A stretch of 8,613 bases of DNA from Desulfobacterales bacterium. Lineage in GTDB: Bacteria > Desulfobacterota > Desulfobacteria > Desulfobacterales > Desulfosalsimonadaceae. The translations under genes were made by a program, and so were the position numbers. The notes below the pieces were generated by a model that was given only the letters and a program-made list of their open reading frames with translations, made no database searches and was not told the DNA's origin. The DNA lies in contig SLIE01000063.1 of NCBI GenBank assembly GCA_007135795.1, positions 1 to 8,613 of the forward strand, in the 5' to 3' direction. Below, piece by piece: positions 1 to 5,662 of this stretch; position 1 is the stretch's first letter; every line of letters begins with the position of its first letter.

Positions 1-2
1 GG

Positions 3-257
3 TTCGGCAATATTGAATTTGAACTGTTGTTTTACATCCCTTTTCTGGGTAAAAGCGTTGGTTTTCCAGCTATAATGATTCCCATGTATATCTTGTGCCG
101 AATTTTGTGGGCCAAGCTGAAGCGCCGCTTTCCCGTCTTTTTGTTCAAGCAGGGGACCGATTCCGACGAGCAGGACCGCGAAGAGATGATCAGCATGAAG
201 GAAGTGGATAGTCACGGGGGGGTACCCGAGCGTTTTTGGCACGACAACCGTCCTTGA
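3..257 (+). CDS. C-terminal end of an unidentified membrane protein (5' truncated)
   Basis: The reading frame is open from the first bases of the window to a TGA at 255-257, so this is the 3' end of a gene that starts upstream. The 84 visible residues hold one hydrophobic stretch (about residues 8-31, from LLFYIPFLGK to YILCRILW). A basic cluster, AKLKRRFP, follows, which by the positive-inside rule would place the tail in the cytoplasm. The tail is hydrophilic and rich in Asp and Glu (TDSDEQDREE) and ends HDNRP. I do not recognise the family. A TTG at 27 could serve as a start for a 76-residue protein, but no ribosome binding site precedes it and the frame continues upstream, so truncation by the window edge is the better reading. 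The gene lies 62 bases before the signalling cluster on the same strand and could share its transcript. Confidence 0.55.
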   Translation, partial: FGNIEFELLFYIPFLGKSVGFPAIMIPMYILCRILWAKLKRRFPVFLFKQGTDSDEQDREEMISMKEVDSHGGVPERFWHDNRP

Positions 258-319
258 TTCAAAAAAAGATAAATAATGAGCATTTAAGGTTTGTGTGAAA
301 CAAGGTGAAATTTCATTAT

Positions 320-805
320 ATGATATCGAAAGACAAACTCAAGTTAATCGTCACTGCATGTTTCATTACACTGCTGGCAACGTCGTCTCCTGCAATTGCC
401 ACTCAACCGCACGGTGACCCGGAAGGGGTTGTCATCCACCAGTTTTCTCATGTGTTTTTCATTTTTTCCATGGGAATCCTCATTTACTGGCTCCGCAATC
501 GTGAACTGGACCGGCAACCGGGGTGGCGTGAGATCAAGTACTCGGCATTTTTTCTGATTCTCTGGTCTGCGGTTGCATTTGTCGCCCACCTGCTGGATGA
601 ACAACTTGCGTGGGTGATTACGAGTCGTGTCGATTCTTTTACCATGCTTGTGGAAACCACCCGGGGAGGCCCGGTGCTGGCATGGTTTTACTATATTGCC
701 AAGCTCGATCATCTGCTGTGCGTGCCGGGGTTGTTTTTCCTGTACCGGGGACTGGCGCGTCTGTCCGACTTTGAGGAAAAAAAGGTAGAAGGGGGCGGGG
801 CATGA
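320..805 (+). CDS. small membrane protein with helix histidines, partner of the downstream histidine kinase
   Basis: The predicted protein has 161 residues. ATG 320 is preferred because an AAGGTGA at 302-308 lies 11 bases before it; the in-frame GTG at 305 falls inside that Shine-Dalgarno sequence and would add five residues. Residues 1-27 look like a signal peptide or first membrane segment (basic KDKLK, hydrophobic core, then SPAIA). Three more hydrophobic segments follow, at about 37-58, 74-92 and 118-142. Histidines sit at or near these segments: H40 and H44 (HQFSH), H90 (AHLLDE) and H131 (LDHLL). I cannot assign a named family. The stop overlaps the kinase start (ATGA, 802-805), which indicates translational coupling and a shared function. 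I infer a membrane sensory partner, possibly binding heme, metal or quinone through the histidines. An orphan structural membrane protein is the alternative. Confidence 0.8.
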   Translation: MISKDKLKLIVTACFITLLATSSPAIATQPHGDPEGVVIHQFSHVFFIFSMGILIYWLRNRELDRQPGWREIKYSAFFLILWSAVAFVAHLLDEQLAWVITSRVDSFTMLVETTRGGPVLAWFYYIAKLDHLLCVPGLFFLYRGLARLSDFEEKKVEGGGA

Positions 806-1965
806 CGATTACCTGGGTTCCCATTATTTTCGTCGATGTCGCAGGTGCTTTCCTCATGATCGTTTTTTCGATTTTGAGTATTCGGCATGCCTGGCGTTTG
901 ATTCGAAAGGATCCTGAAAACCTGGTCTGGACATACCTTTTGTGGCTTGCCGTTGGTCTTGCGGGGTTTGCCATTTCCCGGTCGGCCGGGCATATCCTCA
1001 AGCAGGTGCTTTTTGTTTCCGGTTATGACCCGGTGTGGGAACATATTCGGCCGGTCAGCGGCAGCCTGAACACCATGCTCCTTATTGTCGTTGCCGCGGT
1101 GACGCTTTTTTTCAATCGTGCGTGGCATATTTACCAGGGGGTTTTTGCGGAGCGAAAGGCCCTGCAGGGAACTCAATCCGAACTTATGCGCCTGAACGAG
1201 ACACTTGAAAACCGGGTTCAGGAAAGAACCGCGGCGTTGCTGATACATGAAAAACGGATGGCGCAGACCGATCGACTTGCATCGATCGGCCAGTTGTCAT
1301 CAGGGATTGCCCATGAGCTGAACAATCCCCTGGGGGTTATCCAGGGTTATACCCAGCTGCTGCTCCGGGGCGAAGAACCGGCATCCCAGAAACATCAGGA
1401 CTTGCAGGTGATTTTAAAGCATGCCCGAAATTGCAAGACGATTGTGGACGATCTGCTTAACTTTGCCAGGCATTCAAAGCCTGAAAAAACCGAGATCAAC
1501 ATTCATGACGTGATCGATGATGTGCTTATTTTTATCAAGCACCGGGGGAAAATGGAAAAAATCCGCATCGAAACCCGTTTTGATGAAAATGTCGTTCCCA
1601 TGTCCATGGATGACAAGAAGATCAAGCAGGTGCTCATAAACCTGCTGATGAATGCCCGGCATGCAGTGGGCGAAGATGGCGCCATTGTCATTTCAACAGC
1701 GTATGAACCCGAAGTGCGTCAGATAAAAGTAAGTGTTGCGGATAATGGTTACGGAATAGACGCGAAAAATCTTGTCCGGATATTTGATCCGTTTTTTACA
1801 ACCAAATCAACGGGTGAAGGGACCGGACTCGGCCTGGCCGTGAGTTACGGTATCATTAAAAATCATGGTGGTGAAATTCAGGTTTCAAGCAAGCCCGGGA
1901 AGGGCGCTGTCTTTACCGTAATACTACCGGTTAATCCGGCAAAAGACACTTTGATGGCGTCGTAA
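802..1965 (+). CDS. membrane-bound sensor histidine kinase (NtrB/HPK4-like)
   Basis: This 387-residue kinase has an N-terminal membrane domain with three likely helices (about 5-28, 41-60 and 88-106). It carries histidines H29, H64 (in RSAGHILKQ), H81 and H109, and no recognisable PAS, HAMP or GAF domain. A coiled-coil linker (about 115-155, SELMRLNETLENRVQERTA) leads to the dimerisation domain with H-box GIAHELNNP, so H171 is the phosphoacceptor. The ATPase domain follows with N-box NLLMNA (N284), G1 box DNGYG (D314), F-box FDPFF (328-332) and G2 box GTGLGL (340-345). All catalytic motifs look intact. The start overlaps the preceding gene by ATGA. The last residues (MAS) and the TAA stop lie within a dispersed repeat that begins at 1954. 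The likely partner is the sigma-54 activator at 2120. The signal is unknown; membrane redox or a ligand bound with the preceding protein is inference. Confidence 0.95.
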   Translation: MTITWVPIIFVDVAGAFLMIVFSILSIRHAWRLIRKDPENLVWTYLLWLAVGLAGFAISRSAGHILKQVLFVSGYDPVWEHIRPVSGSLNTMLLIVVAAVTLFFNRAWHIYQGVFAERKALQGTQSELMRLNETLENRVQERTAALLIHEKRMAQTDRLASIGQLSSGIAHELNNPLGVIQGYTQLLLRGEEPASQKHQDLQVILKHARNCKTIVDDLLNFARHSKPEKTEINIHDVIDDVLIFIKHRGKMEKIRIETRFDENVVPMSMDDKKIKQVLINLLMNARHAVGEDGAIVISTAYEPEVRQIKVSVADNGYGIDAKNLVRIFDPFFTTKSTGEGTGLGLAVSYGIIKNHGGEIQVSSKPGKGAVFTVILPVNPAKDTLMAS

Positions 1966-2084
1966 AAAGGCTCATCTACTTCGTTGCAGCAATTTTCCAT
2001 TCGATCGGAATCAAATTGCGATGCCTTGTTATAGGGAGCTTTTCACTTGGCCATCTTCACAGATTTTGTGACGTTTTACAAAGG
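1954..2084. repeat. dispersed palindromic repeat, copy A, between kinase and response regulator
   Basis: The first 58 bases (ATGGCGTCGTAAAAAG onward) match the start of copy B at 5333 in 49 of 58 positions counted by eye. The 3' halves also share CCTTGT, GGCCATC/AGCCATC, CAGATTTTG and TTTTAC blocks in the same order. Copy A lacks about 25 internal bases found in B. The ends are imperfect inverted repeats (TCGTAAAAAG against the complement of CGTTTTACAA). An internal hairpin pairs GCAATTT (1989-1995) with AAATTGC (2013-2019), with TTCC/GGAA further in. The repeat contains the kinase stop codon. It looks like a non-autonomous mobile element (MITE or REP-like); no transposase is present here. 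Confidence 0.75.
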
Positions 2085-2105
2085 CACCTATTTATTGTGC
2101 AACAT

Positions 2106-2111
2106 GAAGGA
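2106..2111 (+). promoter_or_regulatory. ribosome binding site of the sigma-54 activator
   Basis: GAAGGA ends 8 bases before ATG 2120 and fixes the start of the response regulator. It lies just beyond the right end of repeat copy A, so the regulator keeps its own translation signal despite the repeat. Confidence 0.7.
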
Positions 2112-2119
2112 AAGTCGGT

Positions 2120-3523
2120 ATGGAAAAGTTTTCAATTCTGGTTGTGGATGATGAACCGGATCTGCTGGAACTGCTGAAACGCAGCCTGGAGCCGGATCTC
2201 GACTGCATTGTCACAACGGCTTCTTCCGGGAAAAAAGCGTTCCAGCGCTTTTCGGAAAACAGTTTCGACCTGGTTCTGCTAGACATGAAAATGCCGGAAA
2301 TGGACGGCATGGAACTGCTTGAACTGATACGCAGGACAAAACCGGACCAGACCGTAATAATCATGACCGCATATGGCAATATTGATACCGCGGTCAACGC
2401 GATGCAGCATGGGGCGTATGATTTCATCACCAAGCCGTTTGACCATGACGCCCTGATGGTTCGTCTGGAAAAGGCGCTTGAACGCAGCGCCTTGATCCGG
2501 GAAAATGTAAGGTTGAAATCCGGCGTCAGCACGCCGCATGAATTTTGCGGCCTTGTCGGGAAGAGTCCCGCAATGCGGCAGGTCTTTGAGGTTATAAAAA
2601 TGGTGGCCGCAACAGATCTGACCGTGCTTATTACTGGTGAATCCGGCACCGGCAAGGACTTGACGGCCCGGGCCGTGCATGCACTGAGCAGCCGAAAAGA
2701 CAGGCGCTTTGTGGCCATAAATTGTCCCACCGTGCCGGAGCAGATACTGGAGAGTGAATTGTTCGGCTATAAAAAAGGCGCTTTCACACATGCCACCCGG
2801 GACCGGAACGGGCTATTTCAGGAAGCCCATGAGGGATCGATTTTCCTGGATGAAATCGGCGACGTGAGTCCGACCATTCAGACCAAGTTACTTCGTGTGA
2901 TCCAGGAAAAGGAGATCAAGCCGTTGGGGGATACCCTCACCATCAGTGTGGATGTTCGCATTATCGCATCGACCAACCGGAACTTGCAGGCGCGAATTAA
3001 AGAGGGGGCGTTCCGGGAGGATTTTTTTTACCGTCTCAATGTTTTGCCCATAGAGCTTCCCCCGTTGCGAAAACGCCCGGAGGATATCCCCTTGATCGCC
3101 AGTTATCTTGTACAAAAACACTGTATCAAGCTGAACCGTCCCGACAAGACCCTTTCTCCGGAGCTTCTGGAAACCCTCAGCACCTGGCAGTGGAACGGGA
3201 ATGTCCGCGAACTTGAAAATGCCATCGTTCAGGGCATCCTTTTTTCAAAGCACGACATGATTTACCCCGAGGATATTTCGGCCGGGACAATCCGGCCTTC
3301 CGGGACCGGATATGAAAATTTCGATCAAAGCAATGAGTCTCTTTCTTACCGGGAGGCCAAAGAGGTCATGTTGCAGAATTTCAATGCGTCATACATCGGC
3401 CGCCTTCTTTCCGAAACCGAAGGGAATGTTACCCGCGCAGCAGCCATGTGCGGGCTTGAGCGACAAAGCCTACAACAGGTCATGCGGCGGTATAATATTG
3501 TTGCAGACGATTACCGGAAATAA
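2120..3523 (+). CDS. NtrC-family sigma-54-dependent response regulator with GAFTHA loop
   Basis: The protein has 467 residues and three domains, as is normal for the family. The receiver domain (about 1-120) has acidic residues D10 and D11, phosphoacceptor D55 (VLLDMKMPEMDG), T83 and K105. The AAA+ domain (about 143-375) has Walker A GESGTGK (173-179), Walker B IFLDE (241-245), arginine-finger candidates R299 and R305 (FREDFFYRLN) and sensor II GNVREL (360-365). The C-terminal Fis-type helix-turn-helix is at about 430-460 (NVTRAAAMCGLERQSLQQVM). The loop that contacts sigma-54 reads GAFTHA (220-225, bases 2777-2794), where the family consensus is GAFTGA. All other ATPase residues look intact. 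It is the probable phosphorylation partner of the kinase just upstream and would activate sigma-54 promoters from distant sites. The targets are unknown, and I see no clear -24/-12 promoter in the window. Confidence 0.95.
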   Translation: MEKFSILVVDDEPDLLELLKRSLEPDLDCIVTTASSGKKAFQRFSENSFDLVLLDMKMPEMDGMELLELIRRTKPDQTVIIMTAYGNIDTAVNAMQHGAYDFITKPFDHDALMVRLEKALERSALIRENVRLKSGVSTPHEFCGLVGKSPAMRQVFEVIKMVAATDLTVLITGESGTGKDLTARAVHALSSRKDRRFVAINCPTVPEQILESELFGYKKGAFTHATRDRNGLFQEAHEGSIFLDEIGDVSPTIQTKLLRVIQEKEIKPLGDTLTISVDVRIIASTNRNLQARIKEGAFREDFFYRLNVLPIELPPLRKRPEDIPLIASYLVQKHCIKLNRPDKTLSPELLETLSTWQWNGNVRELENAIVQGILFSKHDMIYPEDISAGTIRPSGTGYENFDQSNESLSYREAKEVMLQNFNASYIGRLLSETEGNVTRAAAMCGLERQSLQQVMRRYNIVADDYRK

Positions 3524-3533
3524 TCAACGGGCA

Positions 3534-3570
3534 TGTCGAACAAACTCGTTTTCGAACACACGTATTTTTT
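3534..3570 (+). terminator. weak candidate terminator after the response regulator
   Basis: TGTCGAA (3534-3540) can pair with TTCG-a-ACA (3551-3558), giving a 7-pair stem with one bulged A. A run of six T (3565-3570) begins seven bases later. The stem is AT-containing and the gap before the T run is longer than usual, so this is only a possible terminator. Its position, 10 bases after the stop codon, fits that role. Confidence 0.25.
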
Positions 3571-3572
3571 AT

Positions 3573-3602
3573 TTGACACCGGCCCTGTATTTTCGATATT
3601 AT
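3573..3602 (+). promoter_or_regulatory. sigma-70-like promoter for mgtE (candidate)
   Basis: A consensus -35 box TTGACA (3573-3578) and a TATTAT -10 box (3597-3602) are separated by 18 bases, in an AT-rich stretch just after the response regulator gene. Transcription from about 3609 would give mgtE an unusually long leader of roughly 330 bases. Confidence 0.5.
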
Positions 3603-3731
3603 ATTACATTTTGATTCTTGAAATTTTTGTTTATTTACTTGCCAAAGAGCGGGAACGAAATTTTCAACGAGATCGTTTCTTACGATATAAAACTTAAATG
3701 GGATATTGACAGCTTCATGGAGAGTACAACA

Positions 3732-3869
3732 ATGGATGACGAAGGTAGTAGTCCTCACTTACCGATGTCTGCAATCTTTATCACAATAACGTATTTTTTT
3801 CATGAACACCCGCCTTTAATGACAAGCGGAAGAAACCGGATGATTTGGTGTAAGATCAATACGTCCTGA
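3732..3869 (+). CDS. possible 45-residue leader peptide upstream of mgtE
   Basis: ATG 3732 follows GGAGAG (3719-3724) with a 7-base spacer, a reasonable ribosome binding site. The frame runs to TGA 3867-3869. The peptide begins acidic with a nearby proline (MDDEGSSPHLP), has a hydrophobic middle (AIFITITYFF), then HEHPP and a basic tail. It resembles no family I know. It ends 68 bases before mgtE, inside the candidate leader RNA. A longer in-frame version from TTG 3618 lacks a binding site. It could well be chance open sequence; a regulatory leader peptide is speculation. Confidence 0.2.
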   Translation: MDDEGSSPHLPMSAIFITITYFFHEHPPLMTSGRNRMIWCKINTS

Positions 3870-3876
3870 TTTTCTG

Positions 3877-3916
3877 CCGGATGGCTATGCTTCCGGTCCG
3901 CCTGTCCCGAGGCGGA
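3877..3916 (+). promoter_or_regulatory. tandem hairpins directly before the mgtE ribosome binding site
   Basis: Hairpin 1 pairs CCGGA (3877-3881) with TCCGG (3892-3896) around a 10-base loop. Hairpin 2 starts one base later and pairs TCCGCCT (3897-3903) with AGGCGGA (3910-3916), seven perfect pairs around a 6-base loop. It ends six bases before the Shine-Dalgarno AAAGGAGG. No T run follows, so this is not a standard terminator. The placement suggests control of translation or mRNA stability. Confidence 0.5.
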
Positions 3917-3937
3917 TCATGTAAAGGAGGCAGGGCC

Positions 3938-5332
3938 GTGAACAAACCCCTCAAATTTCCAACCAGCCAGTTTGTGCCCGAAACGGGCAACGCTTCCGAA
4001 TCTGTGGATAAAACCGACTTCACCAGATTGTGTGCAGCCGAACATCCCGCCGATCTTGCCGTACAATTTTCAGAATTCGACATGGAACAAGTCGCGGATA
4101 TCTTTACGGGGCTTTCACCGGATTGCTGCGCCGATGTCCTGGTGCACATGGATTATGATGATCAAAGGGAGATTGCACGCCACCTTCCGGATGATATCCT
4201 TGCCCGGATAATCGCCCACATGTCATCGGATGACAGGGTTGACCTGATCCAGTCGATGCCGGACGAGCGCGGTGAGGGTCTTCTGCATTTGCTGGCCAAA
4301 ACAGAGCGCGAGGATATCCGCAGGCTCAGTTCGTACGAAGAGGATACCGCCGGGGCCATTATGACCTCCGAGTATGCCACACTCTCACCAAACTTTACAG
4401 CGCGGCTGGCCATTGACAAACTCAGACTGGAAGCGCCGGACAAGGAAACGATTTATTACGCTTATGTAATCGATACGGAACGGCGATTGATCGGTCAGGT
4501 ATCCTTGCGTGAGCTTATCCTGGCAAAGCCGAACGCCCGGATCGAGGATATTATGCGACGCGATCCGATCCGTGCCAATGTGCATGACGATCAGGAAGCC
4601 GTCGCACGGCAAATGGCGAAATACGATCTCCTGGCCATACCGGTCACCAACGGCAACGATGCGATGGTGGGGATCATTACCTTTGATGACGTGCACGATG
4701 TTATTGAAGAGGAGGCCACGGAGGACTTTCACCGGATGGGTTCCATCAGTTCCGGGACCGGTGGGGATGACCTGGTGGATATCGGGCTGAAAGATGCGAG
4801 TTCCTGGCTTTTGATCCAGAAACGGCTCCCATGGTTGCTGGCACTCGTCTTTATGAACATCTTTTCCGGGGCGGGAATCGCTTTTTATGAAGAGACGATT
4901 CAGACCACGGTAGCCCTGGTTTTCTTTCTTCCGTTGCTTATCGGCAGCGGCGGTAATGCGGGAGCACAGTCTGCCACCCTCATGGTGCGCGCACTTGCTA
5001 TCGGGGACGTCGTTATGAAAGACTGGTTGCGTCTCATCGGAAAAGAAGTGGGTATTGCCCTTTGTATCGGAGCGTGCATGGGGGTGGCAGTCTCTTTTAT
5101 CGGAATTTTCCGGGGCGGGCCGGATGTTGCCGTGATTGTTTCCCTGGCCATGGTGTGCGTGGTGTTGTTCGGAAGCCTGCTGGGACTTTCCCTGCCGTTT
5201 CTGCTTACGCATTTCAAGCTGGACCCGGCAACGGCCAGTGCCCCCCTGGTGACGTCCATCGCCGATATCGGCGGGGTCGTGATTTATTTCGCCATTGCCA
5301 CCTGGTACCTGGGGTTGGGAACCATAGCATAA
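3938..5332 (+). CDS. mgtE: magnesium transporter MgtE
   Basis: MgtE is a homodimeric inner-membrane Mg2+ channel gated by cytoplasmic Mg2+. I place the start at GTG 3938 because AAAGGAGG (3923-3930) sits 7 bases before it. The upstream ATG 3881 lies inside hairpin sequence and would add 19 unlikely residues. The 464-residue length fits the family. The N-terminal superhelical domain spans about 30-135. The EDTAGAIMT linker leads into paired CBS domains (about 140-265, ending IITFDDVHDVIEEEATEDF). The membrane domain has five helices (about 297-317, 322-345, 369-392, 398-423 and 432-458). The signature GSGGNAGAQSATLMVRALA (336-354) is clear, and D443 in SIADIGG is, by eye, the pore Asp known to select Mg2+. 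The gene has its own promoter candidate and a structured leader, so it is probably separate from the signalling cluster. Repeat copy B begins immediately after its stop. Confidence 0.96.
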   Translation: MNKPLKFPTSQFVPETGNASESVDKTDFTRLCAAEHPADLAVQFSEFDMEQVADIFTGLSPDCCADVLVHMDYDDQREIARHLPDDILARIIAHMSSDDRVDLIQSMPDERGEGLLHLLAKTEREDIRRLSSYEEDTAGAIMTSEYATLSPNFTARLAIDKLRLEAPDKETIYYAYVIDTERRLIGQVSLRELILAKPNARIEDIMRRDPIRANVHDDQEAVARQMAKYDLLAIPVTNGNDAMVGIITFDDVHDVIEEEATEDFHRMGSISSGTGGDDLVDIGLKDASSWLLIQKRLPWLLALVFMNIFSGAGIAFYEETIQTTVALVFFLPLLIGSGGNAGAQSATLMVRALAIGDVVMKDWLRLIGKEVGIALCIGACMGVAVSFIGIFRGGPDVAVIVSLAMVCVVLFGSLLGLSLPFLLTHFKLDPATASAPLVTSIADIGGVVIYFAIATWYLGLGTIA

Positions 5333-5487
5333 ATGGCGTCGTTAAAAGTTCCATCTATTGCGTTGTAGCAATTTTACATTCGCTCGGAATACTATATGTA
5401 TGCCATCGCGAATGAAAAATCACTATCCTTGTATATGGGAAGGTTTCATTTAGCCATCCCTGCAGATTTTGGACTTTTTACGATTGT
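5333..5487. repeat. dispersed palindromic repeat, copy B, abutting the mgtE stop
   Basis: This is the fuller relative of copy A (49 of 58 matching bases at the left end). The outer ends are inverted repeats: TCGTTAAAAGTTCC on the left against GGACTTTTTACGA (5471-5483) on the right. Inside, CATTCGC pairs with GCGAATG (seven perfect pairs), with ATTTT/AAAAT outside and ATAC/GTAT inside, so most of the element can fold into one long hairpin. It starts on the base after the mgtE TAA. No coding potential is visible. Confidence 0.75.
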
Positions 5488-5523
5488 AATTAATTTGACA
5501 ATCTCGTAAAAAAATCGCGATCA

Positions 5524-5638
5524 GACGACTTTGTAAAAAGTTCAAGATCAAGGCTTGCGCAATCTCGAAGAATGCAGCGTACTTAAATGTACGTGAAGTT
5601 CTGAGAGATTGCGCATAACGAAGTTTTACGAAGTCGTC
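5524..5638. repeat. 115-base palindromic element C between converging mgtE and uppP
   Basis: The outer arms pair 14 of 15 bases (GACGACTTTGTAAAA at 5524-5538 with TTTTACGAAGTCGTC at 5624-5638). A second arm pairs 11 of 11 (TGCGCAATCTC at 5556-5566 with GAGATTGCGCA at 5605-5615). The centre is CGTAC-TTAAAT-GTACG. The ends resemble those of copies A and B (TNGTAAAA), but the interior is different. A loose extra end-like piece, AATCTCGTAAAAA, lies at 5500-5512. RNA from either strand would form a strong hairpin, so it could act as a bidirectional terminator between the two genes. It looks like a non-autonomous mobile element. Confidence 0.75.
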
Positions 5639-5662
5639 AAATCTGAACCCCCGATGGAGTGG

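Larger units (their letters stand above)
3603..3937 (+). other. long untranslated leader of mgtE
   Basis: Together with the terminator and promoter candidates, this makes a 414-base stretch (3524-3937) without a confident gene. From 5' to 3' it holds AT-rich sequence with a small ATCGT/ACGAT hairpin near 3672-3686, a possible 45-codon ORF (3732-3869), two hairpins (3877-3916) and the mgtE ribosome binding site (3923-3930). I do not recognise an M-box or another known riboswitch in it. The rest shows no gene-like coding signal. Confidence 0.4.

Noticed and set aside
2092..2730. 212-codon open frame on the minus strand under the response regulator
   Set aside because: Its Ser/Arg-rich composition is typical of an antisense shadow, and the plus strand encodes intact receiver and AAA+ motifs.
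3618..3731. TTG-started extension of the small ORF before mgtE
   Set aside because: No ribosome binding site precedes the TTG and the sequence is AT-rich; only the part from ATG 3732 has any start signal.
3881..3937. ATG 3881 as the mgtE start
   Set aside because: It falls in the hairpin region without a binding site and adds 19 residues not typical of MgtE; GTG 3938 has a near-perfect AAAGGAGG at 7 bases.
3524..3937. M-box Mg2+ riboswitch upstream of mgtE
   Set aside because: I could not recognise the conserved M-box core or its stem order; the visible structure is two short hairpins only.
4385..5212. 275-codon open frame on the minus strand inside mgtE
   Set aside because: It lies wholly antisense to a clear MgtE sequence, is rich in His, Lys and Pro with no domain pattern, and is explained by the codon bias of the real gene.
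5524..5638. Remnant of a CRISPR or an insertion sequence with transposase
   Set aside because: There is one palindrome, no regular direct repeats with spacers, and no transposase-like coding sequence in any frame.
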